Both the position numbers and the translations under genes were made by a program. Source: Talinum fruticosum (Eukaryota > Streptophyta > Magnoliopsida > Caryophyllales > Talinaceae). Taken from it: a stretch of DNA of 64,000 nt. The stretch is from NCBI GenBank assembly GCA_021018815.1, contig JAITYX010000040.1:4456501-4520500 (forward strand). Reading direction: 5' to 3'. Below are positions 1-10,265 of the stretch, one piece after another. The notes below the pieces were generated by a model, which was not told the origin of the DNA, ran no database searches, and was given only the letters and a program-made list of their open reading frames with translations. The number at the start of each line of letters is the position of its first letter. The stretch's first letter is position 1.

Positions 1-131
1 TGATCGGACAACTAGCCTTTGGGAGACAACCGTTGGAATTCTAACTGTTGAAGAAGAGAACCGTCACACGGGTCCGAGGTGACCGATGAAAGAGCTGAGT
101 CGGAATGGATACTAAAGGACGATTATTCTCC

Positions 132-139
132 TATAAATA
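132..139 (+). promoter_or_regulatory. Internal TATA box upstream of ORF3 (element Z)
   Basis: TATAAATA lies about 250 bp before the ORF3 start codon and is followed by a CT-rich leader. The same block recurs at the equivalent place in A (TTTAAATA, 7942), B (27719) and F (58339, minus). This suggests that ORF3 has its own promoter rather than depending only on the LTR. Confidence 0.55.
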
Positions 140-269
140 GCGACTATTCTCCTTCATTTTGTTACTTTACTTTTCACTTAGTCTCTCTCTCGAAATCAAA
201 ACTTCGCGCACAAGCTCTCTGTGTCTACAGCAACTTCGGTAATTTCAAGCTTCGTGAAGATCATCTCAA

Positions 270-355
270 GTAAGCTCATCTGCTCTCAACTCCTTCTACT
301 CTTTTATTTTTTTCTCTTACTCTCTTCGAGTTCTTCTTTCCTCATCCTTCTCAAG
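270..355 (+). other. Putative 5' leader intron of ORF3 (element Z)
   Basis: The donor-like CTCAA/GTAAGC is followed by a strongly pyrimidine-rich stretch and an acceptor-like TTCTCAAG at 355. The donor and an equivalent acceptor are kept in A (8089-8174) and F (58202-58094, minus). The length of about 86 nt is near the lower limit for plant introns. No transcript evidence is available. Confidence 0.4.
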
Positions 356-384
356 CCTTCATACTCTCTCTTTTTCCCTCAAAG

Positions 385-1095
385 ATGACAAAAAGAGGTT
401 CTCACCCTGACTTTCTTGGCTCCTCTACAAAGAAGCCCCACACAAAAAGCCAAGAAGGCCCTTCCACCTCTAAACCTCTCGTCACCCAACATCTTGCGCT
501 GGATGATAAGTTCTTCCCAACCACCAAATTTTTGTGGTTGCCTCACATCCAATCAACCAGGGTTTATAATTTTCTTTGTTTCAGCGAGTTCATATACCCC
601 GAACTCGTATCCGAGTTTTACACTCATCTCACCGATCCGAAGGTGTCCTAACCTCCGGGGTTCAGAACATAGCAGTTCGCATAAACACTTCCCTTCTCCA
701 TCGTCTCGTTCAAGGTCTCTTCTCTCTTCTTGAACAGCAATCCAATTCCTTTCACTGAGGTCATCGACGACTTCTTTGAAAAGTATGCCAAAGAGTTCCC
801 TAGGTCACGCAAAAATTTTTCTCGTAACTCGGCTAAGGTCGAAGCACATCTTCTGTGTTTCTTGCTAATGAGAACCTTCTTCTCTCAGCACTCTAGCAAG
901 GAGAACCCCAACTCCAGGCACCTCAAAGCTCGTTGTGACATTCTCGAGGGCTACGAAGTAGACCACTTTCCCTCCATAATTGAGCAAATGGCAGCTGTGC
1001 TAGCTCAACTCGAAAACAAGAAGAGCACCCCTCTTCCTTTCGGTGATCTTCTCACCCTTGTTTTCAAATAATTCAAAGTTCCTCTTTCCCTCGGA
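385..1095 (+). pseudogene. ORF3 of element Z, truncated (plant-transposon-protein-like domain)
   Basis: The ATG at 385 begins MTKRGSHPDFLGSS, like the starts of ORF3 in A (MPKRGSHPNF) and F. Residues about 40-88 include PTTKFLWLPH and YPELVSEFYTHL. The latter resembles the YP-LVREFY-NL core of the domain usually labelled putative plant transposon protein, which is found next to pol in many plant retroelements. The frame shifts near 650, continues at 730-1071 (SNPIPFTEVIDDFFEKYAKE), reaches a stop at 1069 and is then cut by element A. The function is unknown. It is not recognisably an envelope protein, because I see no signal peptide or clear membrane segment. Confidence 0.65.
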
Positions 1096-1106
1096 CCAAA
1101 ACACTA

Positions 1107-2702
1107 TGAAGACTTAGACACTCGCTCCACACTTTTCTAAGTTCTATCCAAGGAATCAAATATAAGAACTTCTCACTTACAAAGTTTTGATTCCAAGGCA
1201 TTCTCTATACTTTAGAAACTTTTCTAAAGTGATATAGTATATTTTCTAAGTGATATAGCATTTACTTCACGTATTCTTGCTTGTCTCTGTGTGACTCGAG
1301 AATGTGTTCAGGCTATCTCACTCAGTCCGAGTCTTTCATCACTTAGAAGTATCACATGTTCAATTGACTAGTATTCGCATAACCGCGCTCGGATCCGACT
1401 TCATGTTGCAAGCCTTATTCTATTATAGTCGGCGCTTCTAGTCCGAATCATGCTTAGTGTATATCAAGTTATTTCGATCGATATTCTTTATGTAACTTGA
1501 TTCTACGCTTAGACTAGCTCGAGATGGAATTTTGAGTTTCATGGATATTAGACTCGAAAATTCCATTCACTTTCCGACTCGGATAATTAGTCGCTTAATT
1601 ATCTTGATTAAATTATTATTTGTGTCTAATCTTGGACCAAAGTATTTTATACTTTGAGAACCAATTTGATTTACTTTTGTAGGTTATTCAAACGAGGCTA
1701 CACCTTTTGAAAATACAAAAGTAACCAAGCTTCAAAACGTCAAACCACCAGCGAGACAAGGCTTTTCCCCTTCTCCGACCTAGCCCTAGAAGATTGTGTC
1801 AGGACTCTCTGTTTCCAAATTTGGAAAACCGAAACGCTAAGCTTAACGGTGGTTTCCACCTTATCTTTTAAGACACCGCCAGTGGTTTTGGGACTACCAA
1901 AGAAGTTAAGAACCGTTGTCCAACGTTTATATTTCAACGGATACTTTACGAGTGACTCGGAAAGTCGTCAACAACGGTCACAAAGGACTTCCCGTCGAAG
2001 TTGGAGATAACGGCTGTGCTGCTTGGTCTTCTATAAATAGAAGCCAACTCACAAGACTTGAAGATTGCCGAACCTATTGTTAATACTCGTACTTAAGCAA
2101 AGTCATTGTATTCAATCTCAATCTTCTACTTACAACTCCCACTGTGTAATTCATTACTTTCGAGTTGTAAGGTCTTGTACTTAGTTACAAACACTTTCTT
2201 CTTACTTTCTAAGTAAGGTCCCTTGACCGAGTTCTAAGGGTTGACTCAGCTCGGTTGTCCCTAGCTGTAAGGGTGATCTTAGCTAGGAAGTACTAGATCG
2301 GATAAGGGAACTTCTAAGTCTAGGAAAAGCTTGTAAAGAGTTGTCTAAGGGAGCAACTCGAGGTTCGGTCAGTCTACGGTATTTTGTGGACTCAAAATAG
2401 TGGATTTGACTTCGTGCTTGGATTACCGAGTCCGTGGTTTTCTCGCCCTAGGAGGGTTTCCACATAATTTTTGTGTCTTTACTTTACGAGTTCATTCTAG
2501 ACTCGGACGGACTCAAAACTTCGACTTATTTTGCTTCCTTACTCTTTATTGCAATTCGAGTTCATAGTTTTCCGACCTCATTTTAGACTCGGAATCTGTT
2601 TTTATCTCCACTCGGGCAAAAAGAGTTTAATCTTTACGAAAATCCTTCATCACCCTATTCACCCCCTCTAGGGTGACTCGACTCTCCCCTTGAAAACCTT
2701 CA
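1107..2702 (+). repeat. 5' LTR of element A
   Basis: This 1596-bp LTR begins TGAAGACTTAG and ends AAAACCTTCA, directly before the primer site. It matches 10266-11552 closely and is homologous to all other copia LTRs in the window. The left flank is CACTA in Z's ORF3. The right-hand target duplication cannot be checked because the 3' LTR end is lost. Confidence 0.9.
2032..2039 (+). promoter_or_regulatory. LTR TATA box (element A 5' LTR)
   Basis: TATAAATA in the context CTTC-TATAAATAGAAGCC is conserved in A's 3' LTR (11191) and B's LTRs (13224, 38186), and in weaker form in D, E and F. It marks the likely U3/R border about 30 bp downstream, and so the start of the genomic RNA. Confidence 0.65.
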
Positions 2703-2704
2703 AT

Positions 2705-2716
2705 TGGTATCGAGCC
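2705..2716 (+). other. Primer binding site (element A)
   Basis: TGGTATCGAGCC starts two bases after the LTR. It matches the usual plant copia primer site, complementary to the 3' end of initiator Met tRNA, with a small change from the classical TGGTATCAGAGC. The same site is seen in D and F on the minus strand. Confidence 0.85.
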
Positions 2717-2761
2717 TAGCCTTTCGGAAAGGATCTAACCATCCAAAGGTTTAAAGATCAA

Positions 2762-4568
2762 ATGGCTCGGAACAACAGAGAGTTCGATGAAGGAAGATCT
2801 TCAAGCGGACCGCCAAAATTCAAAGGATCAAATTTCGTACACTCTGGAAGAAACTCATGGAATGTTTCCTTCTGGATCATGATGAAGATGTTTGGGAAAT
2901 CATACAACAAGGAAACTATATTCCCATGAAGATAGAGGAGTTTAGACTTATTCCTAAAATGAACGCCGAGTTTACTCCAGGTGAAGAAGAGAAATTCGGA
3001 AAGAACTTCAAGGCGATGAACATTCTTATGTGCACCATTAGCTCGGAAGAATACAACCGAGTGTCTGCTCGTGACTCCGCCAAAGAAATGTGGGACACAC
3101 TTGGTCAACACATGTGAAGGTATAAGCAAGGTAAGACAGGCGAAGATCAGTCAATATCTTCAAAAATATGAGCTATTTAAGATGGAGCCGAAGAGAACAT
3201 CACTCGGATGTTCATTCGATTTACTGAGATTACCAACAATCTCAAATCTCTGGGTAAGAAGATTTCCCACGAGGAAATGTGCAGAAAGATACTCGAAGCC
3301 TACCCAAGAGAAGATGGGATCCCAAAGTGATCGCCATAGAGGAGGCTCGAGAATCTAGCAGTTCTAAAGCCGGACGAGCTTATTGGAAAGCTTCTCACTC
3401 ATGAAATCCACCTGGAAAAGGAGGATGCTGAGGGCGGCACCAAAAAGAACATAGCGCTGAAAGCCTCGAAACCAGAGAAGCAAATCGAGTTCCTCTGACT
3501 CGAAGAGGATCCCATGGCACTTATTGCAAGAGGCTTCAAGAGAATAATGAAGCACAAAAGATGGGATAGAAGGCCAAAAGAAGAATTCTACAAGAAAGAT
3601 AAGAAGGACGAGAAAAGGTAAGTATTCATCTCCTTTAAAGTTATCTTTAACTAAGAATTCCGGATGTTTTGAATGTGGCAGACAAGGATCATATAGTCAA
3701 AGACTGTACAAAAAGGAAAAGGGACAGAAAGAAGAAAAGGTCCATGATGGCCACATAGAGTGATGAGGACTCATCGAAGATGACGAGGACTCGGATGACT
3801 CAAAATGTCCGATGGCAATCTCGACTCGAGATCTTGAAATAGAGTCGGACTCGGACTCGAGACAGTGAGGAAACAAATCCTCAAGAGGTAATTGAATACT
3901 TCCTCAAATTCTCCAAAGTTGATTTGGCTAAGTATATTTTTACTTTGGAAGAAAAGTCCAATTCGACTCCTCTCGTTTCAAAGAACAACTTGAGTCGATT
4001 TCTTCGAGAGCATTTCTTTGAAAAATGAATTGGAAAAGCTGAGACTTACACTCGGAGAACTCAAGACTAGTGCTCAATCCAATGAGACCGAGTTTGAGTT
4101 ACTCGGAAAAGAAAATGAGCGACTAAAGCAAAAGCTCATTGAGTCTCAAGATCCGGTCTTAAAATTTACTCAAGGTCGGAAAAACTTGACATTCTCTTAG
4201 GATCTCAATGTGTCTCCTTCCGAAAAGAAGGTCTTGGTTTCAACAAAGAGGAGGAATCCAATTCCTACTCGGAACTTTTCTAAAAGGATTCCGGAACTGT
4301 AAAGCTCGGAAAGCCGAGCATGGTCCCATTCACAAAAATGAAGGGAGGACTAAGCCCAGAATAGTTTACAAGAAGAAACCATTTTCTCCAGTTTCCAAAG
4401 GAAAAGTTTTCAAAAAGAAAGAGACACGAGACTCGGTTCTTTAAAGAAAAGACTTAGAATCGGACTAAGCCCAAAGTCATTCAAATCTAGGTTCCGAAAA
4501 ACCTTCTTCCTCGGAAAAGGACCGTAGTAAAGAATGTTACTAGGTTCATTAGAGGAAGTGAGAAGGGT
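2762..4568 (+). pseudogene. gag: gag of element A (broken)
   Basis: The start MARNNREFDEGRSSS is shared with F. The frame is lost after ~25 codons and continues in pieces (2857-3117, then 3140-3480). Recognisable parts in order are the capsid-like UBN2-type region (EEYNRVSARDSAKEMWDTL), a basic stretch near 3540 (RIMKHKRWDRRPKEEFYKK), a zinc knuckle at 3667-3710 (CFECG) in which an extra base breaks the CX2CX4HX4C pattern, and a C-terminal coiled coil at 4018-4200 with heptad-like Leu/Glu/Lys. The long coiled coil is typical of this clade. Many breaks occur at CTCGG/CTCGAG sites and could be read errors. Confidence 0.75.
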
Positions 4569-7554
4569 TAGATTGTCTCTGTTTTGCAGGTCACTTAGAA
4601 GAGATCAAAAGGACACTGGTACCTTGACGGTGGATGTTCACGTCACATGTCGGGAGATGCGGGACTCTTTTCCGAGTTAGAAAAACATAAAGGAGGAAAG
4701 GTCACTTTTGGAGATGACAACAAAGGCAAAATAGTTGGGATAGGCAAGATTGGAAAAGGATCCAATCTAGTCAATCCAGTCTACCTTGTCAAAGGATTAA
4801 AGTACAATCCGCTTAGCATCTCCGATGACTCATGGACATGGCATCGTAGATTAGGCCATATTAGCATGCACACTATCAAGAAATTGGCATCTCATGGTCT
4901 GGTTAGGGGTTTACCTAACTCTGCTTTTGAGAAAGATAAAGTTTGTGAAGCATGTAAAAGAGGGAAACAAGTCAGATCTTCATTCAAATCTCTGAAGATA
5001 GTCTCCACATCCAAAGTGCTTGAGCTATTGCATATGGATTTATGTGGTGAAATCCCAGTTAAGAGTCTCAAAGGTAAATCATATATATTTGTTATTATTG
5101 ATGATTATTCACGATTTACCTGGGTGTGTTTTCTTAAGCACAAAAATGAAGCATTCAAGGAGTTCAGCAATCTCTGCAGAAAAATCCATGTTGAGTCATA
5201 GACTCGGATTCGAGAGAATCAAAACCGACCATGGAAGAGAGTTTGATTACTCGGAATTCTCGGAGTTTTGCGATAAGAAGGGAATCTCTCACAACTTCTC
5301 AGCAGCAAGAACTCCTCAACAAAATGGAGTAGTGGAGAGAAAGAACAGAACTCTTGAAGAAATAGCAAGGACGATGCTGATTGAGCATAACTTACCTTAC
5401 TATTTACGGGCTGAGGCAATCAACACAGCCAATTACACTCTAAACAAATGCCTCATCAAACCCATATTGAAGAAAACACCTTATGAGCTCTTCAAAGGGA
5501 AGAAAACAAATATCTCCTATTTCGGACCATTTGGATGTAAGTGTTTCGTTCACAACAATGGTAAGGATCACTCGACCAAGTTTGATGCTCGGTCGGATGA
5601 AGGTATTTTTCCGGGTTATTCTTCTCACAGAAAAGCTTATAGCGTTTTTAATAAGAGAACTAACAAAGTGGAAGAAAGCATCCACGTTGTGTTTGATGAG
5701 CTTGAACAGGACGGACCAAGTGAGTCTTCATACTCGGATCTGAAGCTCGAGTAGAGAAGATGATGAACCGAGTCTACAAAGACTCAAGCGCAACCAGCTC
5801 GGAATGAAGTCACTCGGAACGAAGTGACTCGGAATGAGACAATTCAAGAGCCTACTCGGAACGAACAAGCTAATGAAGAAGATAACTTAGAACAAGCTTC
5901 TAAAGATCGGGTAGCTCAGCCCACAAATCTTGTGAATCGGAGAACAGGTAGAGCATTCAAGTTCACTTCTAGTTCCGCTAGAAAACATACTATCCGATAT
6001 CAACGAGTGGTGTAAGAACTCGTTCCTCTCTTCAAAATCTATGTGCATTCACTGCATTCATTTCATTAACCGAACCCAAAATGCACTAGAGGCCCTAAAT
6101 GGACCTGAATGGGTAGAGGCCATGCAAGAGGAACTCAATCAATTCGAAAGAAACCAAGTCCGGACTCGACCAAATGACCTTCCGACCACCCAGTCATAGG
6201 AACCAAATGGGATTTCAAGAACAAACTGGATGAAGGTAGGGTGTTAGTCACAAACAAGGCTAGACTTGTGGCTCAAGGTTACAATCAAGAAGAAGGGATT
6301 GATTGTGGGGAAACCTTTGCACCTGTTGCAGAATTGTAACTATTAGAATATTGTTGGCATTTGCATCCAACATGTCTATTAAATTGTATCAAATGGATGT
6401 TAAGTGTGCATTTCTCAATGGTTTTATTGAAGAGGAAGTCTATGTCGAGCAGCCTCCTCGTTTTGAAAACTCGGAATTTCCGGATCATGTTTTCAAGCTT
6501 GGTATGAAAGATTGAGCAATTTCTTGGTTCAAAATAATTCTAGAAGAGGTCGGATCGACAAGACTCTCTTTATAAAAACCAAAGGGAAAGACTTCCTTAT
6601 TGTTCAAATCTATGTTGATGATATTATTTTTGGAGCTACTAATGAATTTACGTGCCGAGAATTTTCCGAGTTGATGAGTCGGGAATTCCAAATGAGTATG
6701 ATGGGAGAACTCAATTTCTTCCTTGGTTTACAAATCAAACAAGACAAAGATGGAATCTATGTCCATCAATCAAAGTATACCAAGGAGCTGCTGAAGAAAT
6801 ACAAACTCCAAGATGCAAAGCACGCATCTACACCTATGAGCAGATTGTACAAAACTTGACTCGGACGAGAAAGGTAAAGCAATAGATCGAAACTCTATCG
6901 AGGTATGATTGGATCTTTGCTATATCTTACTTTCAGCCAGCCGGATATAATGTTTAGTGTTTGTTTATGCGCAAGATTTCAAGCTAATCCAAAAGAATCA
7001 CATCTCACTGCGGTGAAGAGAATATTCGAGATATCTTGCAAGAACTCGGAACTTAGGTCTATGGTACTCAAGAGACTCGGAACCGACTCTCATTGGACAC
7101 TCGGATGCGGACTATACTTGGATACAAAGTTGATAGAAAGAGCACTTCCGGAGCTTGCCAATTTCTGGGTCAATCCTTAATATCTTGGCACTCAAAGAAG
7201 CAAAACTCGGTAGCTCTATCAACTGCTGAAGTTGAGTATATTGCAGCTGGAGCATGTTGCGCTCAAATTTGATGGATAAAGCAACACTTGAGGGATCTTG
7301 GACTTTCTTTCAAATCAATTCCAATCAAGTGTGACAATCGAGTGCAATTAGCATCACCAAAAATCCAGTTCGAGCACTCAAAGACAAAGCATATTGAGGT
7401 CGGATATCATTTCTTATGAGACCATTCCGAGAAAGGTGACATTGAACTTGAATTCATTCCTACTAATCTTCAATTAGCTGATATCTTTACTAAGCCTCTT
7501 GGTGAAGATCAGTTTTGTTTCATTAGGAATGAGCTTGGAATGTTAAATGCATAA
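4569..7554 (+). pseudogene. pol: pol of element A (PR, IN, RT, RNase H; broken)
   Basis: PR: WYLDGGCSRHM near 4617, with the usual DSG changed to DGG. About 200 bp after PR are missing at ~4824. The zinc-binding pre-integrase domain is at 4840-4975 (HRRLGH...CEAC). The integrase core keeps Asp in HMDL (5037), Asp in TDHGREF (5227) and Glu in VVERKN (5335). The last two have 35 residues between them, as in DD35E enzymes, but a stop and frameshift fall between the first two. RT: YQMDVKCAFLNG, then loss of the KALYGLKQAP block at ~6500, then YVDD at 6611-6622. RNase H runs to the end of pol (DQFCFIRNELGMLNA, stop 7552-7554). Pieces lie in different frames. Confidence 0.85.
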
Positions 7555-8202
7555 CTATGTGTTAATCTCATTGCTTGAGTATGTGCTATGTGCTTATGCT
7601 TTATTGCTAGCCATTAGTTCAGTTGATTTCGTGATACCGAGCTGATAGGCTGTTAGTTTCTTAGTCACTCGAAACCAATCCGAGTCAAACTCGGACGTCG
7701 AAAAAAAGTGGACTTCAAATTTCCGGAATTATCTCTAGACTAGTGGAGAATTTCATAATGTAATTTCAAAATCTTTTCTCTCTCTCTCTTGGGCGTTGTG
7801 ATCGGTTTCTAGCCGTTGGATGATTCCGGATGATTCTTAACCGTTGAGAAGAGAACCCTCACACTAGCATGAGGTGACTATTGAAAGAGCAGGAGCCGAA
7901 CGGATTTACAATTAACGTAACGTTGAAGACGATTCTTATTCTTTAAATAGCAACTATTCTCCTTCTTCTCGTTACTCTACATTTTTCATTCACTCTTTCT
8001 CTCTCTTAAACGCAAAACTTCTCGCGGAAGCTTTCTACGTCTACGAGTGATCTCTGGACTTCTTCAAGCGATGAAAAGCCCATCTCAAGTAAGTTCGACT
8101 GCTCTCAATCTCTTTCTTCTACTCATTTTCTTTTCATTCTCGTGAACCTACTCTTTTCTTCTCTTTCTCAAAAGTTTCATCTTTTTTTCCTCATTCTCAA
8201 AA
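7555..8202 (+). promoter_or_regulatory. pol-ORF3 spacer of element A with internal promoter
   Basis: This is a non-coding spacer. It holds an AACTAGCCGTT-like motif (TTCTAGCCGTTGG, ~7806), a TTTAAATA box at 7942-7949, a CT-rich leader and an intron-like segment at 8089-8174 (CTCAA/GTAAGT donor, CTCAAAAG acceptor). The arrangement matches 1-384 of Z and, on the minus strand, 58065-58720 of F. Confidence 0.5.
8089..8174 (+). other. Putative 5' leader intron of ORF3 (element A)
   Basis: The donor CTCAA/GTAAGTTC and the acceptor-like TTTCTCAAAAG lie 86 nt apart, the same length as in Z. A pyrimidine-rich tract fills the interval. Splicing would leave the ORF3 ATG at 8203 about 28 nt into the next exon. 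Confidence 0.4.
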
Positions 8203-9840
8203 ATGCCTAAAAGAGGTTCTCACCCTAACTTTCTTGGCTCTTCATCTAAGAAGCCACGCACCAAAAGCCAAGAAGGCTTAACACCTTCTAAGCCTCGTTG
8301 TCGATCGAGCATCTCACACCGGACGACAAGTTCTTTCCAACCACCAAATTTTCGTGGTTGTCCCACATTCAAACTACCGGTGTATATAATTTTCTTTGTT
8401 TCAGCGAGTTCATTTACCCCGAACTCATTTCTAAGTTTTACACTCACCTCACTCACTCGAAGGTGTTCTAACCTCCGGGGTTCGGAACGTTATCGTCCAG
8501 TATAAACACCTTTCTCCTCCACCGCTTATTCAAGGTCACTTCTCTTTTCTTGAATAGCAACCCCATTCCTTTCACTGAAGTTGTTGATGACTTCTTTGAA
8601 AAATACGCTAAAGAGTTTCCTGAGTGACGGAAAAACTTTTCGGTGACTCAACTCAAATCTGAAGCACGCCTTCGTGCTTTCTGCTGATGAGAACTTTCTT
8701 CTCTCAGCATTCCAGCAAGGAGAACCCCAACTCCAAGCATTTAAAAGCTCTTTTTGACATTCTTGAGGGCTACGAAGTAGACCTCTTCCCTCTATCATTG
8801 AGCAAATGACAGCTGTGCTAGCTCGGCTCCAAAATAAGAAGAACACCCCTCTTCCGTTCGGTGCTCTTCTCACCCTTGTTTTGAAACAATTCAAGGTTCC
8901 TATCCCCTCGGAACCCAATGTTGCTTACGAGGCTGCCGTTGTTGTCGGCAAGAAGGAACTCCAAGGGTATGGGTACCAGGAAACTCAGCTCGGTATCCGG
9001 GTACACAACTCGGAGCTGAGGCCTCCTTCGCCGCCTCGGACTCGAAAGAAACCCCTCTTTCTCTCCCTGCCCCACCTGGTTGTGCTTCCACCTCAGGTGC
9101 TTCCAAGTCTCTCTCCGCTATTTTGTCCTCCGCTTTCATGGACAAAATTAACTCTATGTCCTCGGATTTCAAGGACATGCTGCGGTCATTTAAGACAGTT
9201 TATCGATCTATGACCATCAACCAAAAACAACCCGAGTCTCAAATTCGCGAGCAGCAAGCACTGGTTCTTGAGATGAGGGGCTTGATGAAGGAGCAAAAGG
9301 AGCTGGTCGAGCTCCTCCAGGAGAAAAGGTCCAAGGCGGCTCGGGATCGTGGCGACTCGGACACCTCTGAAGCGTCCTCGAGCCCGGCCACGACCTCCTC
9401 GAAAGCGGGGAGGAAGAATAAGCGAGACAAAGAAGAAGCGGACAGCGAGGAGCTGCGGGCTGAGGCAGCTCCATCCGGGCAAGGGCGGAACAAAAGGAAG
9501 AAGCAACGAGGAACAGTGAGGGTCGGATCGCTCCTCAAGCTCTAGTGGCGGTGCTCAGCTCGGACAGCGAGTCCGAGTGGGTCGAAGACCTAGGCTGCGC
9601 CACGACAACATGCAGCGGGTCGGACTAAGCGGACCCTCCAGCTACCGAGGTCCATAGGGAGGACCCGCTAGATCCTCTCGTTACGGGTCGGCCACTCGAG
9701 CTAAGCCCTTAACTGCGGTCTCTGTCCTCCCTCCGCCGCGCTCAAGCACATCGTCAAGATCCTACCAGCGCCGGCGTACCTCTCATCCCTCCGCTTCTAC
9801 TCGAGACATCCCCCTCTCCCTCGTAGGCGCCATGCACTCG
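8203..9840 (+). pseudogene. ORF3 of element A (plant-transposon-protein-like domain, coiled coil, acidic/basic tail)
   Basis: It starts MPKRGSHPNFLGSSSKKPR. The N-terminal half holds the FFPTTKF and YPELIS-FYTHL core, split by several frameshifts, and FEKYAKEFPE. The best-kept part is an open stretch at 9123-9545. This carries FMDKINSMSSDFKDMLRSF, a helical Gln/Leu/Glu region (MRGLMKEQKELVELLQEK) suited to a coiled coil, and a Ser/Glu/Lys/Arg-rich tail. The next ~100 codons are again broken (SDSESEWVEDL is recognisable). The stretch at 8900-9800 is much richer in GC than its surroundings. The 3' end is approximate. No reliable function can be given. Confidence 0.6.
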
Positions 9841-10253
9841 TGTCACAATTCCACAGTCTGCCGATTCTTCTTCTTTACGAGAGATTTTTACTTACTTCTT
9901 TTGTCCGGACATCAAATTTGTACTAACTATTGTATTCTTCCCATTTCTTTTCTTGTTTTTGCTGAAAGGCAAGGGGAGAATATAGATAGAAAAACTTGTT
10001 GTCTTGATTAGGGGAGTTTCTTCATCTGTGTACTCTCTTTAATTTCAATGAATTAATGCTTTCTCTTCAATTTTCTCTGTGCTTATTGACCATTGCAACG
10101 TTTTACGAGTTAACATTATTTCATTGCTAAGTATATATTCTTTATGCTCCGATATATTAAGCTTGCTTTACTTATCGGATTTCATGCGTAAGTATTAAAA
10201 AGCAGATTGATATCACTAACAAAGTTTCGTCTAAGTATGGAATGCCTTTCATC
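9841..10253 (+). other. 3' non-coding region of element A
   Basis: This is AT-rich sequence with no supported gene. It holds the conserved purine-rich motif at 9961-9980 and a second block, TTGTCTTGATTAGGGGAGTT, which is also conserved in D and F. ATTAAGCTTG and similar AT-rich sequence leads to the PPT. Confidence 0.5.
9961..9980 (+). promoter_or_regulatory. Second polypurine-like motif (element A)
   Basis: GCTGAAAGGCAAGGGGAGAA lies about 290 bp before the main PPT. Equivalents occur in B (29513-29538), D (40985-41006, inverted), E (48041-48068, minus) and F (56577-56598, minus). Extra polypurine tracts are a known trait of Sireviruses; a role in plus-strand priming is inference here. Confidence 0.5.
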
Positions 10254-10265
10254 AAAAGGGGAGAT
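10254..10265 (+). other. Polypurine tract (element A)
   Basis: AAAAGGGGAGAT directly abuts the 3' LTR start TGAAGACTCGG and follows the conserved AATGCCTTTCATC. It is the expected primer for plus-strand DNA synthesis. Confidence 0.85.

Larger units (their letters stand above)
1..1106 (+). mobile_element. Element Z: 3' internal part of a Sirevirus-type copia retrotransposon (partial)
   Basis: This is the spacer and ORF3 region of a copia element, homologous to 7790-8911 of element A. It runs in from the left edge and stops abruptly at 1106, where the LTR of element A begins in the middle of ORF3. No PPT precedes that LTR, so A is best read as an insertion into Z. A short piece of Z's ORF3 seems to reappear after A's damaged 3' LTR, at 11553-11587. 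The missing part corresponds to about 150 bp of ORF3. Confidence 0.75.

Noticed and set aside
8818..9538. Minus-strand ORFs under ORF3 of element A
   Set aside because: Antisense shadows of the GC-rich, charged ORF3 tail; no homologue at the equivalent place in other copies.
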